From positions 1 to 34,814 of the IMG/VR virus record IMGVR_UViG_3300023083_000010: a stretch of DNA of 34,814 bases. The stretch is one strand, 5' to 3'. Of this stretch, positions 22,558-29,814 are shown piece by piece (within the stretch, counting starts at the first letter, position 1; every line of letters starts with the position of its first letter). Made by a program: the position numbers and the translations under genes. The notes under the pieces are model-generated. The model searched no databases and had not been told where the DNA came from. It saw only the letters and a list, made by a program, of their open reading frames with translations. The DNA comes from a virus.

Positions 22558-23181
22558 ATGGCCGATTGGCCTTACGGACTCACGCTCAAGCCCATCGTCA
22601 CGTGGCCGACAGCGATGACGCGCAACCGCAAGATGTCACAGTTCTCGGCACCGCTCCGCGCGACGCTCAAGCAACTCGACTCGGAACTCGCATCGATCAA
22701 GGCCAAGGATGTCGTGATGCAAATCGCGCTCGAGGCGTCACAATTCCGACTCGACGGCTACCCGCGTTCCACGGCAAAACCGGAGCACCCAGGGATCATC
22801 ATCACCATGACGACGCCGGACGGCGCGCTTTCATTCCCGTGTGACACGTTCACGGAGTGGACGGATAACCTCCGGGCGATCGTTCTCACGATGCAAAAGT
22901 TCCGCGACATCGCTCGTTACGGGGTCACGAAGAACGGGCAGCAGTACGCGGGGTTCCGGGCGATCGAGGGCGCGCGCCCGGCGCCGGCCGCGGGGTTCGC
23001 TGACACCGACGACGCGATCGCCTACCTCCGGCAGATCGCCAAGCCTGACGGCATGTTGTTTATCCCCGAACTCGTGCGGCGCGCTAAGCGGTTCGGACAC
23101 CCTGACCACGGAGGCACCGCGGAGACATTCCAGCGCGTGCTCGTCGCCGAGGATTACCTGAAACAGCACGGCGAGTTGTAG
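22558..23181 (+). CDS. J-domain (DnaJ-like) protein
   Basis: A 207-aa protein; ATG 2 bases after the previous stop. Residues about 170-205 form a compact J-domain: ELVRRAKRFGHPDHGGTAET with the HPD motif at 181-183, then FQRVLVAEDYLKQHG. The HPD loop is what activates DnaK-type Hsp70 ATPases. The first helix of a full J-domain (before residue 150) is less clear, so it is a minimal domain. The N-terminal ~150 residues are a separate domain (DTFTEWTDNLRAIVLTMQKF) that may bind a client. It could recruit host DnaK to a replication or recombination complex. Confidence 0.75.
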   Translation: MADWPYGLTLKPIVTWPTAMTRNRKMSQFSAPLRATLKQLDSELASIKAKDVVMQIALEASQFRLDGYPRSTAKPEHPGIIITMTTPDGALSFPCDTFTEWTDNLRAIVLTMQKFRDIARYGVTKNGQQYAGFRAIEGARPAPAAGFADTDDAIAYLRQIAKPDGMLFIPELVRRAKRFGHPDHGGTAETFQRVLVAEDYLKQHGEL

Positions 23182-23222
23182 AGTCGCAAACGGCAGATTG
23201 ACACGAAAGGAAACCCCCAGCA

Positions 23223-23384
23223 ATGACCGGATCCATAGCGATCGCGGCACTCCTACTCGCACGAGGCGCAACCCTCGACGAGTTCCCCGCGATTCAACAG
23301 CACTTGGGAAACCGTGCGGTTCCCACAGACCCCGCCCAAGCCGTGCGCGACGTCGACGAGGCTATCGCCGCGGTGAGATCATGA
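23223..23384 (+). CDS. Small protein, 53 aa, unknown function
   Basis: ATG preceded by GAAAGGAAACCCCCAGCA, part of a leader that recurs in this window. The stop overlaps the ATG of the YqaJ gene (ATGA). The product (TGSIAIAALLLARGATLDEF, then a polar helix VRDVDEAIAAVRS) is a short two-helix protein. No family is recognised. It probably couples translation into the exonuclease gene. Confidence 0.65.
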   Translation: MTGSIAIAALLLARGATLDEFPAIQQHLGNRAVPTDPAQAVRDVDEAIAAVRS

Positions 23385-23980
23385 CTGTCGCGGACGATCT
23401 CGCCGCCCGCATGGTCGTCGACGGCCTCGACCGACAGGTATGGCTCGACGCCAGGCAAGGCAAGATCGGCGGATCCAACGCCGCCCAGTTCGCCAAACTC
23501 GAGTCGGCGCCCGGCTATACCCGTGCGATGCTCGCCGAGCAGTGGAACGGGAATCAGTACACCCGCCATGGCACCGACCGCGAACGTCACATGCTCGCCG
23601 CGTTCAACATCCGCCAGAACCTCGCCCTCTACCACGCGGCGGGCAACCCGCTCCACGTGTCCACCCCAGACGCGATCGTAATTCCAGCGATGGGCGGAGA
23701 TCCGATCATCGCGGAGTGCAAGACCTCGAACAAGCCGATCGTCAAACCATCGCCCGCATACATCCGTCAATGCCAGTGGAACATGTACGTGATCGGCGCC
23801 TCCCGGTGCCTGTTCATCTGGGAGGAACACGACAGGTTCACCCCGGTCGACGTGGAACCGAACTCGTTGTGGATCGACCGCGACGACCTCATCATCGGCA
23901 ACCTCATCACCATCGCGGACACCGTCCTCGATGCTTTCGAGGGCGCCCGCCAATTCAGAAAAGAGATCCAAGAATCATGA
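23381..23980 (+). CDS. YqaJ-type viral exonuclease (lambda Exo/RecE-like)
   Basis: A 199-aa protein; ATG overlaps the upstream TGA. Conserved YqaJ-fold elements appear in order: GKIGGSNAAQ (28-35), HGTDRERHM (63-71, E68), a DAI strand (about D97), the E-x-K core AECKTS (E112, K114) and QCQWNMYVIGA (130-140). These are the PD-(D/E)xK residues of 5'-3' dsDNA exonucleases that leave 3' single strands. The next gene is a RecT-like annealing protein; the pair is the two-component recombination system known from many phages. Confidence 0.88.
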   Translation: MTVADDLAARMVVDGLDRQVWLDARQGKIGGSNAAQFAKLESAPGYTRAMLAEQWNGNQYTRHGTDRERHMLAAFNIRQNLALYHAAGNPLHVSTPDAIVIPAMGGDPIIAECKTSNKPIVKPSPAYIRQCQWNMYVIGASRCLFIWEEHDRFTPVDVEPNSLWIDRDDLIIGNLITIADTVLDAFEGARQFRKEIQES

Positions 23981-25221
23981 CCACCGACATCGAACGCGCA
24001 ACCGCTCCCGAGACCGCACCCGCACGCCGCGAGGTCGCATCGCAATACACCCTGTGGGGTCTCAACGATCGCGCCTCCTACGCCAAACTCCTCGCCGGGG
24101 CGAACGAAATCCTCCCCTCCGGCATCAAGGGCGGCAGCATCGACCAGGTAGCCGCGAAAGTGTTTCTCGCGCTCGAGACCGGCGACATGCTCGGTCTGCA
24201 CCCCATGGCCGCGGTCGGCGGCATCGACATCATCGAGGGCAACCCGACGATCTCCCCGCAACTCGCCCTCGGCCTCATCAAGAAGAACGGGCACCGCTAC
24301 CGCATCGAGGAGACCGGCGCGATCGAGACCGGAGACTTCAAGGTCACCGTGACCCTGTGGCGCACCGACGATCCTGAGCCGATGTCCAAGTCGTACTCGA
24401 TGCGCGACGCCCTCCGCGCCGGACTCCTCGATTCCTACGAACCCGACGGCCGCGGCGACTGGATCCCGGTCGCCCGCTCGGCTAAGGGAAACGCGCTCAA
24501 CTGGGAGAAGATCCCCGCCGACATGTGCCAGTGGCGCGCCGTCGGTCGACTCATGCGCGCCTACGCGCCGGACATCATGCTCGGTGTGTCGTACTTCCCC
24601 GAGGAACTCGAGGCACACGTGGATGCATCGGGCGTCCGCACCGAGGTCATCACCGACGAGACGGTCGCGGAGTACATCGCGCGCATCAAAGCGATCCAGG
24701 ACAAGGCCGACATGGAAACGATCTACCACGAGATCATCGCGGCGGAGGCATGGATACCCAAGATCGAGGGCGAGTTCGTCGCGCACCTGTCGACCCTCAC
24801 GGTCGACTCCCGCCCGCCCAAGCCGGGGCGACCCGGCAACACGGGCGACCCGGCAATCGACAATCCGACGGAATCGCCCACGACGTCGACAGAACCGGGG
24901 CATCCACAGGAGGACAGCCCTCATCCGCCCGTGAGTGCCGAACCGGACTCCCAAGCCGTGACAGAGGCGCACAGCGACGCACCGTCGGATGAGGATGCGC
25001 CGCCCGTGGATCACGAGCCGCGCATCGAACAGTCGATCGACGAGGCGGATGCCGCCGAGCGTGCCGAGTACCAGGCGGATCGTGCGGTGCCTCACTCGAC
25101 GGTCGGGATGCCGACCGCCCCGGTTCGCGATGCCGACGGCATGATCCCGCCCGGTGCGGCGATCGCGGCAGCCCGAGGCGAGCGCAAGCCGTTCGATCCG
25201 TCCGCACTCTACGGCGGCTAG
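23977..25221 (+). CDS. RecT-like single-strand annealing protein
   Basis: A 414-aa protein overlapping the exonuclease stop by 4 bases (ATGA). Residues about 30-255 match the RecT-like annealing proteins: LWGLNDRASYAKLLAGANEI, ALETGDMLGLHPMAAVGGID, NPTISPQLALGLIKKNGHRY and a basic/aromatic core with MCQWRAVGRLMRAYAPDI. The last ~140 residues are a disordered Pro/Thr/Asp-rich tail with a conserved short end. Such tails in annealing proteins can bind partners, including host SSB-type proteins. With YqaJ it should mediate strand annealing during recombination or replication. Confidence 0.85.
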   Translation: MTTDIERATAPETAPARREVASQYTLWGLNDRASYAKLLAGANEILPSGIKGGSIDQVAAKVFLALETGDMLGLHPMAAVGGIDIIEGNPTISPQLALGLIKKNGHRYRIEETGAIETGDFKVTVTLWRTDDPEPMSKSYSMRDALRAGLLDSYEPDGRGDWIPVARSAKGNALNWEKIPADMCQWRAVGRLMRAYAPDIMLGVSYFPEELEAHVDASGVRTEVITDETVAEYIARIKAIQDKADMETIYHEIIAAEAWIPKIEGEFVAHLSTLTVDSRPPKPGRPGNTGDPAIDNPTESPTTSTEPGHPQEDSPHPPVSAEPDSQAVTEAHSDAPSDEDAPPVDHEPRIEQSIDEADAAERAEYQADRAVPHSTVGMPTAPVRDADGMIPPGAAIAAARGERKPFDPSALYGG

Positions 25222-25224
25222 ACC

Positions 25225-25491
25225 ATGTCGACGAACCAAGAGGCGTTCTCGGATGCACTCACCCAAGCCGGGTACATCGTCGCCGTCGACGAGCAGGACG
25301 CGGGCATCCGACGGATCTACCGACCGGACTATCTTCTCGTCGGCATGTTCGTTATCCGGAACGACCAGTTCACCTACGCCGAACTCCCCAAGCCCGAGGG
25401 TGGAACCCGCGTGTTCCCGTTCCACCCTCACCTCGATCCCTACCTCGACACCGCGGCGATGCACGGGCACCTCCGGGCGAACCCGGCATGA
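25225..25491 (+). CDS. Small protein, 88 aa, unknown function
   Basis: ATG 3 bases after the RecT-like stop. The sequence has a small helix-strand pattern (SDALTQAGYIVAVDEQD; RRIYRPDYLLVGMFVI; FPFHPHLDPYLDTAAMHGH) and is neither membrane-bound nor Cys-rich. No family is recognised. Overlap of its stop with the next ATG (ATGA) shows it belongs to the operon. Confidence 0.65.
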   Translation: MSTNQEAFSDALTQAGYIVAVDEQDAGIRRIYRPDYLLVGMFVIRNDQFTYAELPKPEGGTRVFPFHPHLDPYLDTAAMHGHLRANPA

Positions 25492-25592
25492 GCGACGTCA
25501 TCATCCGCATCCGAGCCGTCGACGACCAGTTCGTCGACGCGCTCGCCGACCTCCTCGACGGTGTCGACCACACCATCACGGTCACGTCATGA
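25488..25592 (+). CDS. Very small protein, 34 aa, unknown function
   Basis: ATG overlaps the upstream TGA and its own TGA overlaps the next ATG (25589), so both ends are tied to neighbours. The peptide (SDVIIRIRAVDDQFVDALAD, then LLDGVDHTITVTS) is beta-alpha-beta in pattern and acidic. Codon bias matches the operon. No family is recognised. Existence is supported by the tight packing, not by homology. Confidence 0.55.
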   Translation: MSDVIIRIRAVDDQFVDALADLLDGVDHTITVTS

Positions 25593-25795
25593 TCCAGGGA
25601 TCCGCAATCCGTCCGGTGGAGGATCGCCCCTCGCTCGCGCGTCGGTGCTACCGGTGCGGCGTCGATTGGTACGACGCCCGATGCGAGTGGCGCTCGGGCG
25701 CACCATGCAAGGACTGTCGCGTCACCCTCCGCAAAGAGGGCGTCGATCTCGACGAGTACCGGCGCCCCGCGAAACGAAAGAACCGAGCCGCATGA
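25589..25795 (+). CDS. Zinc-ribbon-like small protein, 68 aa
   Basis: ATGA-coupled start. C20-x2-C23 and C40-x2-C43 (RRCYRCGVDWY ... APCKDCRVTL), with an extra C32, form a likely zinc-binding ribbon. The C-terminus is basic (RRPAKRKNRAA), as expected for a nucleic-acid-binding protein. Many actinophages carry such a gene near replication genes. It overlaps the methyltransferase start by 4 bases. Confidence 0.7.
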   Translation: MIQGSAIRPVEDRPSLARRCYRCGVDWYDARCEWRSGAPCKDCRVTLRKEGVDLDEYRRPAKRKNRAA

Positions 25796-26766
25796 GCATC
25801 CACTACCAGGACGACCGCGTCACGCTGCACCACGGCGACGTCGTCGACGTCGGACGCACGCTCGAGCCGGGCAGCGTCCGCACGATCGTCACCTCCCCCC
25901 CCTACTACGGTCTCCGCGACTACGACGGTCAAGATCAGCAGATCGGAGGTGAGGAAACCGTGGATGAGTACGTCGAGAATCTCGTCGACGTGTTCCACGT
26001 CCTCCGCCGCGTGCTCGCCGATGACGGCACCCTCTGGCTGAATCTCGGGGATAGCTACTCCTCGTCGGGCGGGATGCAAGGCGTAGGCATCAACGCCAAG
26101 GTTGGCAACACCCGCGCCCAGGCACAGAACCGCACACGCCCGCGCTCCGACCTGCCACCCAAGAACCTCCTCGGCGTCCCGTGGCGTGTGGCGCTCGCGT
26201 TGCAAGCCGATGGGTGGATGCTCCGCTCGGAGATCATCTGGCAGAAACCGAACGCGATGCCCGAGTCCGTCACCGACCGACCGTCCAAGTCACACGAGCA
26301 CGTGTTCCTCCTCACGAAATCCGCCCGGTACTACTACGACGCCGAGGCCGTGCTCGAGGACGCATCCCCCGACAACATCGCGGACATGGCCGGGCGTAAG
26401 GCGATGGACAACAAGAGCGACCACGGAGGCACCCGACCGGATCTCGCTCGGTCGCGCGAGGAGTACGTTCGCGCGGACGGTAAGCGCAACCGCCGCGACG
26501 TGTGGTCGATCCCCACACGCCCGTTCGCCGGCGCGCACTTCGCCGTTTTTCCGGAGGAACTCGCCCGCCTCCCGATCCTCGCGGGATCCCAGGTCGGCGA
26601 CACCGTTCTCGATCCGTTCTCCGGCTCGGGCACCACTGGGAAAGTCGCTCTCGACCACGGCCGCAACTACGTCGGCATCGACCTCTCCGAGAAATACCTC
26701 GACCTGTCGATCGCTACCAGGTTCGCGCACCAAACCCTCGACGTGTGGGGAGGAGCGGCATCATGA
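25792..26766 (+). CDS. DNA methyltransferase, SPPY type
   Basis: A 324-aa protein; ATGA-coupled start. Motif IV is TSPPYYGL (SPPY at residues 35-38) near the N-terminus, and motif I is FSGSGTTG (276-283) near the C-terminus, the beta-class order. SPPY suits N4-cytosine or N6-adenine transfer; which one cannot be told from sequence alone. The middle (about 95-250) would hold target recognition. No restriction enzyme is adjacent, so it is an orphan phage methylase that probably protects the genome from host restriction. A second, different methyltransferase gene lies at 27723. Confidence 0.9.
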   Translation: MSIHYQDDRVTLHHGDVVDVGRTLEPGSVRTIVTSPPYYGLRDYDGQDQQIGGEETVDEYVENLVDVFHVLRRVLADDGTLWLNLGDSYSSSGGMQGVGINAKVGNTRAQAQNRTRPRSDLPPKNLLGVPWRVALALQADGWMLRSEIIWQKPNAMPESVTDRPSKSHEHVFLLTKSARYYYDAEAVLEDASPDNIADMAGRKAMDNKSDHGGTRPDLARSREEYVRADGKRNRRDVWSIPTRPFAGAHFAVFPEELARLPILAGSQVGDTVLDPFSGSGTTGKVALDHGRNYVGIDLSEKYLDLSIATRFAHQTLDVWGGAAS

Positions 26767-27182
26767 GCGGAACCGGGTTCGGAACCGAGATCATCGCGGC
26801 AGTCATCATCCGCGAGGGCGGCATGTGCGCGATGGGATGCGGGCGCCGCGCCGAGACCGCGAACCACCGCCTCAACCGCAAGGCCGGGGGACGCAAGAAC
26901 GGATCCCTCATTGCCAACGCGTGCGCGATCTGCAACATCTGTAACCACGCGATAGAGGACAACGCCGACCAACGCGAGGAGGCACTCCGACGCGGCGTCA
27001 AGTGCGAGGAGCACCAGGATCCCGCACTCACGGCCATGTGGCACCCGTTCTATCAGCAATGGTGTTTGCTCGGCGAGAACCTCGAACTCACCGGCAACCC
27101 CGACGCCGACCTCGACGCCCGCACCCTCGAAATCACCCCGACGAACTACCTCATCCACCCCGACACGGAGCTAGACCTATGA
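26763..27182 (+). CDS. HNH endonuclease-like protein
   Basis: A 139-aa protein; ATGA-coupled start. The pattern C22-x3-C26 ... N34-H35-R-L ... C54-x2-C57-N58-x2-N61-H62 fits an HNH/beta-beta-alpha-metal fold with a zinc-binding pair, close to HNH proteins that recycle the short NH motif as catalytic His. It may cut DNA in packaging, recombination or replication start; HNH near replication genes is common. The C-terminal half (EEALRRGVKCEEHQDPALTAMW...) is separate. Its stop overlaps the next ATG. Confidence 0.7.
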   Translation: MSGTGFGTEIIAAVIIREGGMCAMGCGRRAETANHRLNRKAGGRKNGSLIANACAICNICNHAIEDNADQREEALRRGVKCEEHQDPALTAMWHPFYQQWCLLGENLELTGNPDADLDARTLEITPTNYLIHPDTELDL

Positions 27183-27535
27183 CCGGACTCCCGTGGTATC
27201 GCGGCGACACGAACCTCCCCACCCACGACAAGATCCTCGACCTCCTCGGCGCATCCCCCAAGGGCAAAGGTGCCGCGTTCGTCTATATGTGCTCGATCGC
27301 CCAGTCGGTCGGCAACGGATCCGACGGAATCATCAAACGCGCTCAACTCCCATTTATCCACGGCACACCTACCGACGCCCGACTCCTCGTCGACGCCGGA
27401 CTCTGGGAGGTAATCGACGGAGGGTGGCGCATCCGCAATTTCGGAACACGCCAGGTCGTCGGCGCCTCCGAGCAGGTCAAGGCCGAGCAGATCAGCGCCG
27501 CCCGATCGAGGGCAGCGAAAGGGGGCAGCAAGTGA
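27179..27535 (+). CDS. Winged-helix DNA-binding protein, replisome-organizer-like
   Basis: A 118-aa protein; ATG overlaps the upstream TGA. The sequence LPWYRGDTNLPTHDKILDLL, then GAAFVYMCSIAQSVGNGSDGIIKRA and LVDAGLWEVIDGGWRIRNFG has the layout of winged-helix N-domains of phage replication initiators (DnaD/organizer-type: opening tryptophan-tyrosine, helix, GIIKRAQLPFIHG, wing). The C-terminus is basic and short. It sits directly left of a likely origin, as replication initiators often do. Alternatively it is a transcription factor. A +64 codon frame at -1 follows (27532-27726). Confidence 0.65.
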   Translation: MTGLPWYRGDTNLPTHDKILDLLGASPKGKGAAFVYMCSIAQSVGNGSDGIIKRAQLPFIHGTPTDARLLVDAGLWEVIDGGWRIRNFGTRQVVGASEQVKAEQISAARSRAAKGGSK

Positions 27536-27726
27536 GCGATATTTGTTGGAGCAACTCGCGAGCAAAAACGCGCGCGTGCTCACGAATTGACACGTGCGCT
27601 ACCCTACGGACGAACGGACGAACTAACGCACGTCACACCAACCTCAAGCAGATCCGGCAAGTTCTCCACCGTGTGTGGAAAAGCCTGTGGATAAGTCCGT
27701 CACCCCAGCAAAGGAAACCCCGATGA
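27532..27726 (+). CDS. Possible 64-aa ORF or -1 frameshift extension, overlapping the origin
   Basis: GTG 27532 overlaps the upstream TGA (27533-27535), and the frame ends at TGA 27724-27726, overlapping the next ATG. Both ends look like coupled phage genes. The frame is also at -1 to the winged-helix gene, next to a G5 run (27523-27527), so a slip or one-base indel could fuse them. However, codon use is unlike the neighbours (poor third-position GC), and the region carries repeats and DnaA boxes, so the ORF may be incidental or a degraded initiator tail. Confidence 0.3.
   Translation: MSDICWSNSRAKTRACSRIDTCATLRTNGRTNARHTNLKQIRQVLHRVWKSLWISPSPQQRKPR
27608..27623 (+). repeat. Tandem 8-bp repeat in origin region
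   Basis: GGACGAAC occurs twice in direct succession (27608-27615, 27616-27623), followed by TAACG. It may be an iteron-like binding site for the winged-helix protein. Confidence 0.6.
27674..27682 (-). promoter_or_regulatory. DnaA box 1 (TTTTCCACA on minus)
   Basis: TGTGGAAAA on plus reads TTTTCCACA on minus and matches TTWTNCACA, the classical DnaA-box consensus. Confidence 0.6.
27686..27694 (-). promoter_or_regulatory. DnaA box 2 (TTATCCACA on minus)
   Basis: TGTGGATAA on plus reads TTATCCACA on minus, a perfect consensus DnaA box. It lies 12 bp from box 1 in the same orientation, so both sites face the same way on about one helical turn. Confidence 0.7.
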
Positions 27727-29087
27727 ACATGCCACCCCCGCACTTCGACAACGGACACGTGCGCGTGTTCCACGGAGATTGCATCGAGGTCATGCGCGAC
27801 ATGGCTGACAACTCGATCGACGCGATCGTGACAGATCCGCCCTACGGCCTTGGGTTCATGGGCAAAGAGTGGGACGATCTGCCGCCAGGAATCGACTTCG
27901 CGATTGAGGCTCTCCGTGTGCTCAAGCCGGGCGGTCACATGCTCGCGTTCGGCGGGACGCGCACGTGGCACCGCCTCGCGGTTGCCGTCGAGGATGCCGG
28001 TTTCGAGATTCGAGACTCGATCGCATGGCTCTACGGTTCGGGGTTTCCCAAGTCCCTCGATGTGAGCAAGGCGATCGACAAACTTGACGCAGCGGACGAA
28101 CGCCTCGAGAGGGCACGAACATTCCAAGCATGGCTTTCGCAACACATCACCCCTAGGCAGATCAACGAGCTAACCGGGACTGACATGGGGCATCACCTCA
28201 CGACCCACCCAACGCAACCGAGTGTGGCGACGGCTGAAATCTTCGACAAGCTACGACCGCACCTCCCCGACATTCCCGAAAACATCGAGACACTTGTGGC
28301 GCTCCGGACGGTCGAGTCTCAAAACTTCGCCGCGCGAGAAGTGGTCGGACAATACAGGTCATCTATCGCACGCGGATCGGCCGGAGTGACCGCAGCCGGA
28401 GAGGGCAAAAACATCACCGAGTCGTTTACAGAGGCCGCTCGCCAATGGCAAGGATGGGGAACAGCGCTCAAACCAGCGTTTGAACCGATTGTTGTGGGGC
28501 GCAAGCCGCTTTCAGGAACAGTCGCGGCCACTGTCCTCGCACACGGCACCGGAGCAATCAACATTCGGGCTACTCGGGTGAGTGACGAATCTGAGATCGA
28601 CGGCCGGTGGCCGACGAACGTTCTCCTCGACGAGACCCAGGCACCCGAACTCGACAAGCAATCCGGCACACTCACGTCTGGCGTGCTCGCCGAGCATCAC
28701 GCACGAGCACCGAAAGAATCGGGGATCCTCGGCGCTCCCGTAAGCGCCGAGGGGCAACGTGGCTACGGCGACACCGGAGGGGCGTCTAGGTTCTTTCCCT
28801 CGTTTCGTTACGAGGCCAAGGCGCCCACGCACGAGCGCCCGACGATCGACGGCCACGCCCACCCGACCGTGAAACCCCTCGACCTCATGAGGTGGCTCGT
28901 TCGCCTCGTCACTCCCCCCGGAGGTCTCGTGCTTGACCCGTTCGCAGGATCCGGGACGACCGGCGAGGCGTGCATGGTCGAGGGATTCGATTGCATCCTC
29001 ATCGAACTCGACGAGACCTCCCTACCGCTGATCGAAAAACGGTTGACGAAAGACGTTCAACCGACGATGTTCGGGGATCTCGCATGA
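27723..29087 (+). CDS. DNA methyltransferase, DPPY type, with inserted helical module
   Basis: A 454-aa protein; ATG with AAAGGAAA upstream. Motif IV is VTDPPYGLGF (DPPY 38-41) and motif I is FAGSGTTG (407-414), a beta-class N6-adenine pattern. Between YGSGFPKSLDVSKAID (about 104-119) and QWQGWGTALKPAFEPI (241-256) lies an extra segment of about 85 residues (121-205) that reads like a helical DNA-binding module (FQAWLSQHITPRQINELTG). This stretch has lower GC than the rest. The enzyme probably modifies genome adenines for protection; the insert may give target choice. Confidence 0.88.
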   Translation: MNMPPPHFDNGHVRVFHGDCIEVMRDMADNSIDAIVTDPPYGLGFMGKEWDDLPPGIDFAIEALRVLKPGGHMLAFGGTRTWHRLAVAVEDAGFEIRDSIAWLYGSGFPKSLDVSKAIDKLDAADERLERARTFQAWLSQHITPRQINELTGTDMGHHLTTHPTQPSVATAEIFDKLRPHLPDIPENIETLVALRTVESQNFAAREVVGQYRSSIARGSAGVTAAGEGKNITESFTEAARQWQGWGTALKPAFEPIVVGRKPLSGTVAATVLAHGTGAINIRATRVSDESEIDGRWPTNVLLDETQAPELDKQSGTLTSGVLAEHHARAPKESGILGAPVSAEGQRGYGDTGGASRFFPSFRYEAKAPTHERPTIDGHAHPTVKPLDLMRWLVRLVTPPGGLVLDPFAGSGTTGEACMVEGFDCILIELDETSLPLIEKRLTKDVQPTMFGDLA

Positions 29088-29533
29088 AGATCCTCTCCGT
29101 CCGACCACCGTGGTCGAGTCTCATGTTCCGGCCGGTCGCGCCCAAGGACATCGAGAACCGTGTGTGGGCAGCGCCGTCGGCAATCATCGGGGAGCGGATC
29201 GCAATTCACTCGGCGTTGAAACTCGACCCGGCCGGCCTCCCGTTCACCGACGAGACGTTTCAGATTCGCGCGTCTAACGACCGCGGGCACGTGCTCGGCA
29301 CCGTGACTGTCACTGGATGTCACGAGGCGGGGTCGAGGTCGTGCACGTGGCACAGTTGCGCGGAGAATCCGTGGGCAATGTGGCCGGATGCGGAGCACCC
29401 GGTGATCTTCCATTGGGAACTCGAGCACCCGCACGCACTTGTGACCCCGATCAAGGCACGAGGTGCGCTCGGCCTGTGGAACCCGGACGAGCGCCTCGCG
29501 CACCTCCTCGACCTCGGCGACGTGAAACTATGA
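29084..29533 (+). CDS. ASCH-domain protein
   Basis: A 149-aa protein; ATGA overlap with the methyltransferase. The N-terminus MKILSVRPPWSSLMF followed by KDIENRVW and the strand ERIAIHSALK match the ASCH/PUA-like fold (ILS-x-x-P-W, K-x-I-E-N-R-x-W). ASCH proteins bind RNA or modified nucleobases, and the EVE/ASCH group can read modified DNA. Position between a methyltransferase and an HTH gene suggests a role linked to modified DNA or to RNA regulation. The later part holds Cys/His residues (GCHEAGSRSCTWHSC). Confidence 0.8.
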   Translation: MKILSVRPPWSSLMFRPVAPKDIENRVWAAPSAIIGERIAIHSALKLDPAGLPFTDETFQIRASNDRGHVLGTVTVTGCHEAGSRSCTWHSCAENPWAMWPDAEHPVIFHWELEHPHALVTPIKARGALGLWNPDERLAHLLDLGDVKL

Positions 29534-29814
29534 CCGACAACGTCGAGTTCACGACAATCGCCGTGCCGATCACGGCCGCGCGCCTCGCAATTCTCCGCGA
29601 CATTGCGTCCGGGCAGAACGTCACCGCGGAGGTGTACCTCGCCGAACTTGCCCGCTGCGCCGTCGCCGCACGCGAGACCCGCGACGAGATCGTCTCCCTC
29701 CACGAGCAACGAAAGACCGACGCCGAGATCGCCCGTGCTCTCGGCTACACGAACGCCCAGGTCGCGCAACGCCGCCGCCGTTACGGACTCCCCGCGAACA
29801 GGAAAGCATTATGA
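29530..29814 (+). CDS. Small HTH DNA-binding protein, 94 aa
   Basis: ATGA-coupled start. Residues about 13-45 are helical (RLAILRDIASGQNVTAEVYL). Residues about 57-92 form an HTH: LHEQRKTDAEIARALGYTNAQVAQRRRRYGLP, as in resolvase- or homeodomain-like HTH motifs. It ends in basic residues. It probably binds DNA as a transcription regulator or nucleoid-type protein. It overlaps the next ATG by 4 bases. Confidence 0.75.
   Translation: MTDNVEFTTIAVPITAARLAILRDIASGQNVTAEVYLAELARCAVAARETRDEIVSLHEQRKTDAEIARALGYTNAQVAQRRRRYGLPANRKAL

Larger units (their letters stand above)
27536..27722. other. Candidate replication origin
   Basis: A 187-bp stretch that is lower in GC than the flanking genes. It has a short inverted repeat (GAGCA ... 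TGCTC), an ATTGACACG box (27586-27594, also at 23198-23206), the tandem repeat GGACGAAC x2 (27608-27623), and two DnaA boxes in the same orientation (27674-27682 and 27686-27694) 12 bp apart. The initiator-like gene lies immediately to the left. The layout of repeats, AT-leaning DNA and DnaA boxes is that of an origin. Confidence 0.5.

Noticed and set aside
23199-23226. TTGACA upstream of the 53-aa gene as a promoter
   Set aside because: The 17-bp spacing ends in CAATGA, a poor -10, overlapping the start codon; not convincing.
23767-25470. 567-aa antisense open frame opposite YqaJ/RecT genes
   Set aside because: Shadow of the two well-supported sense genes; no start signal and no coherent domain.
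27585-27605. TTGACA as a -35 box in the origin region
   Set aside because: No acceptable -10 box occurs 16-19 bp downstream; TACCCT lies only 7 bp away.
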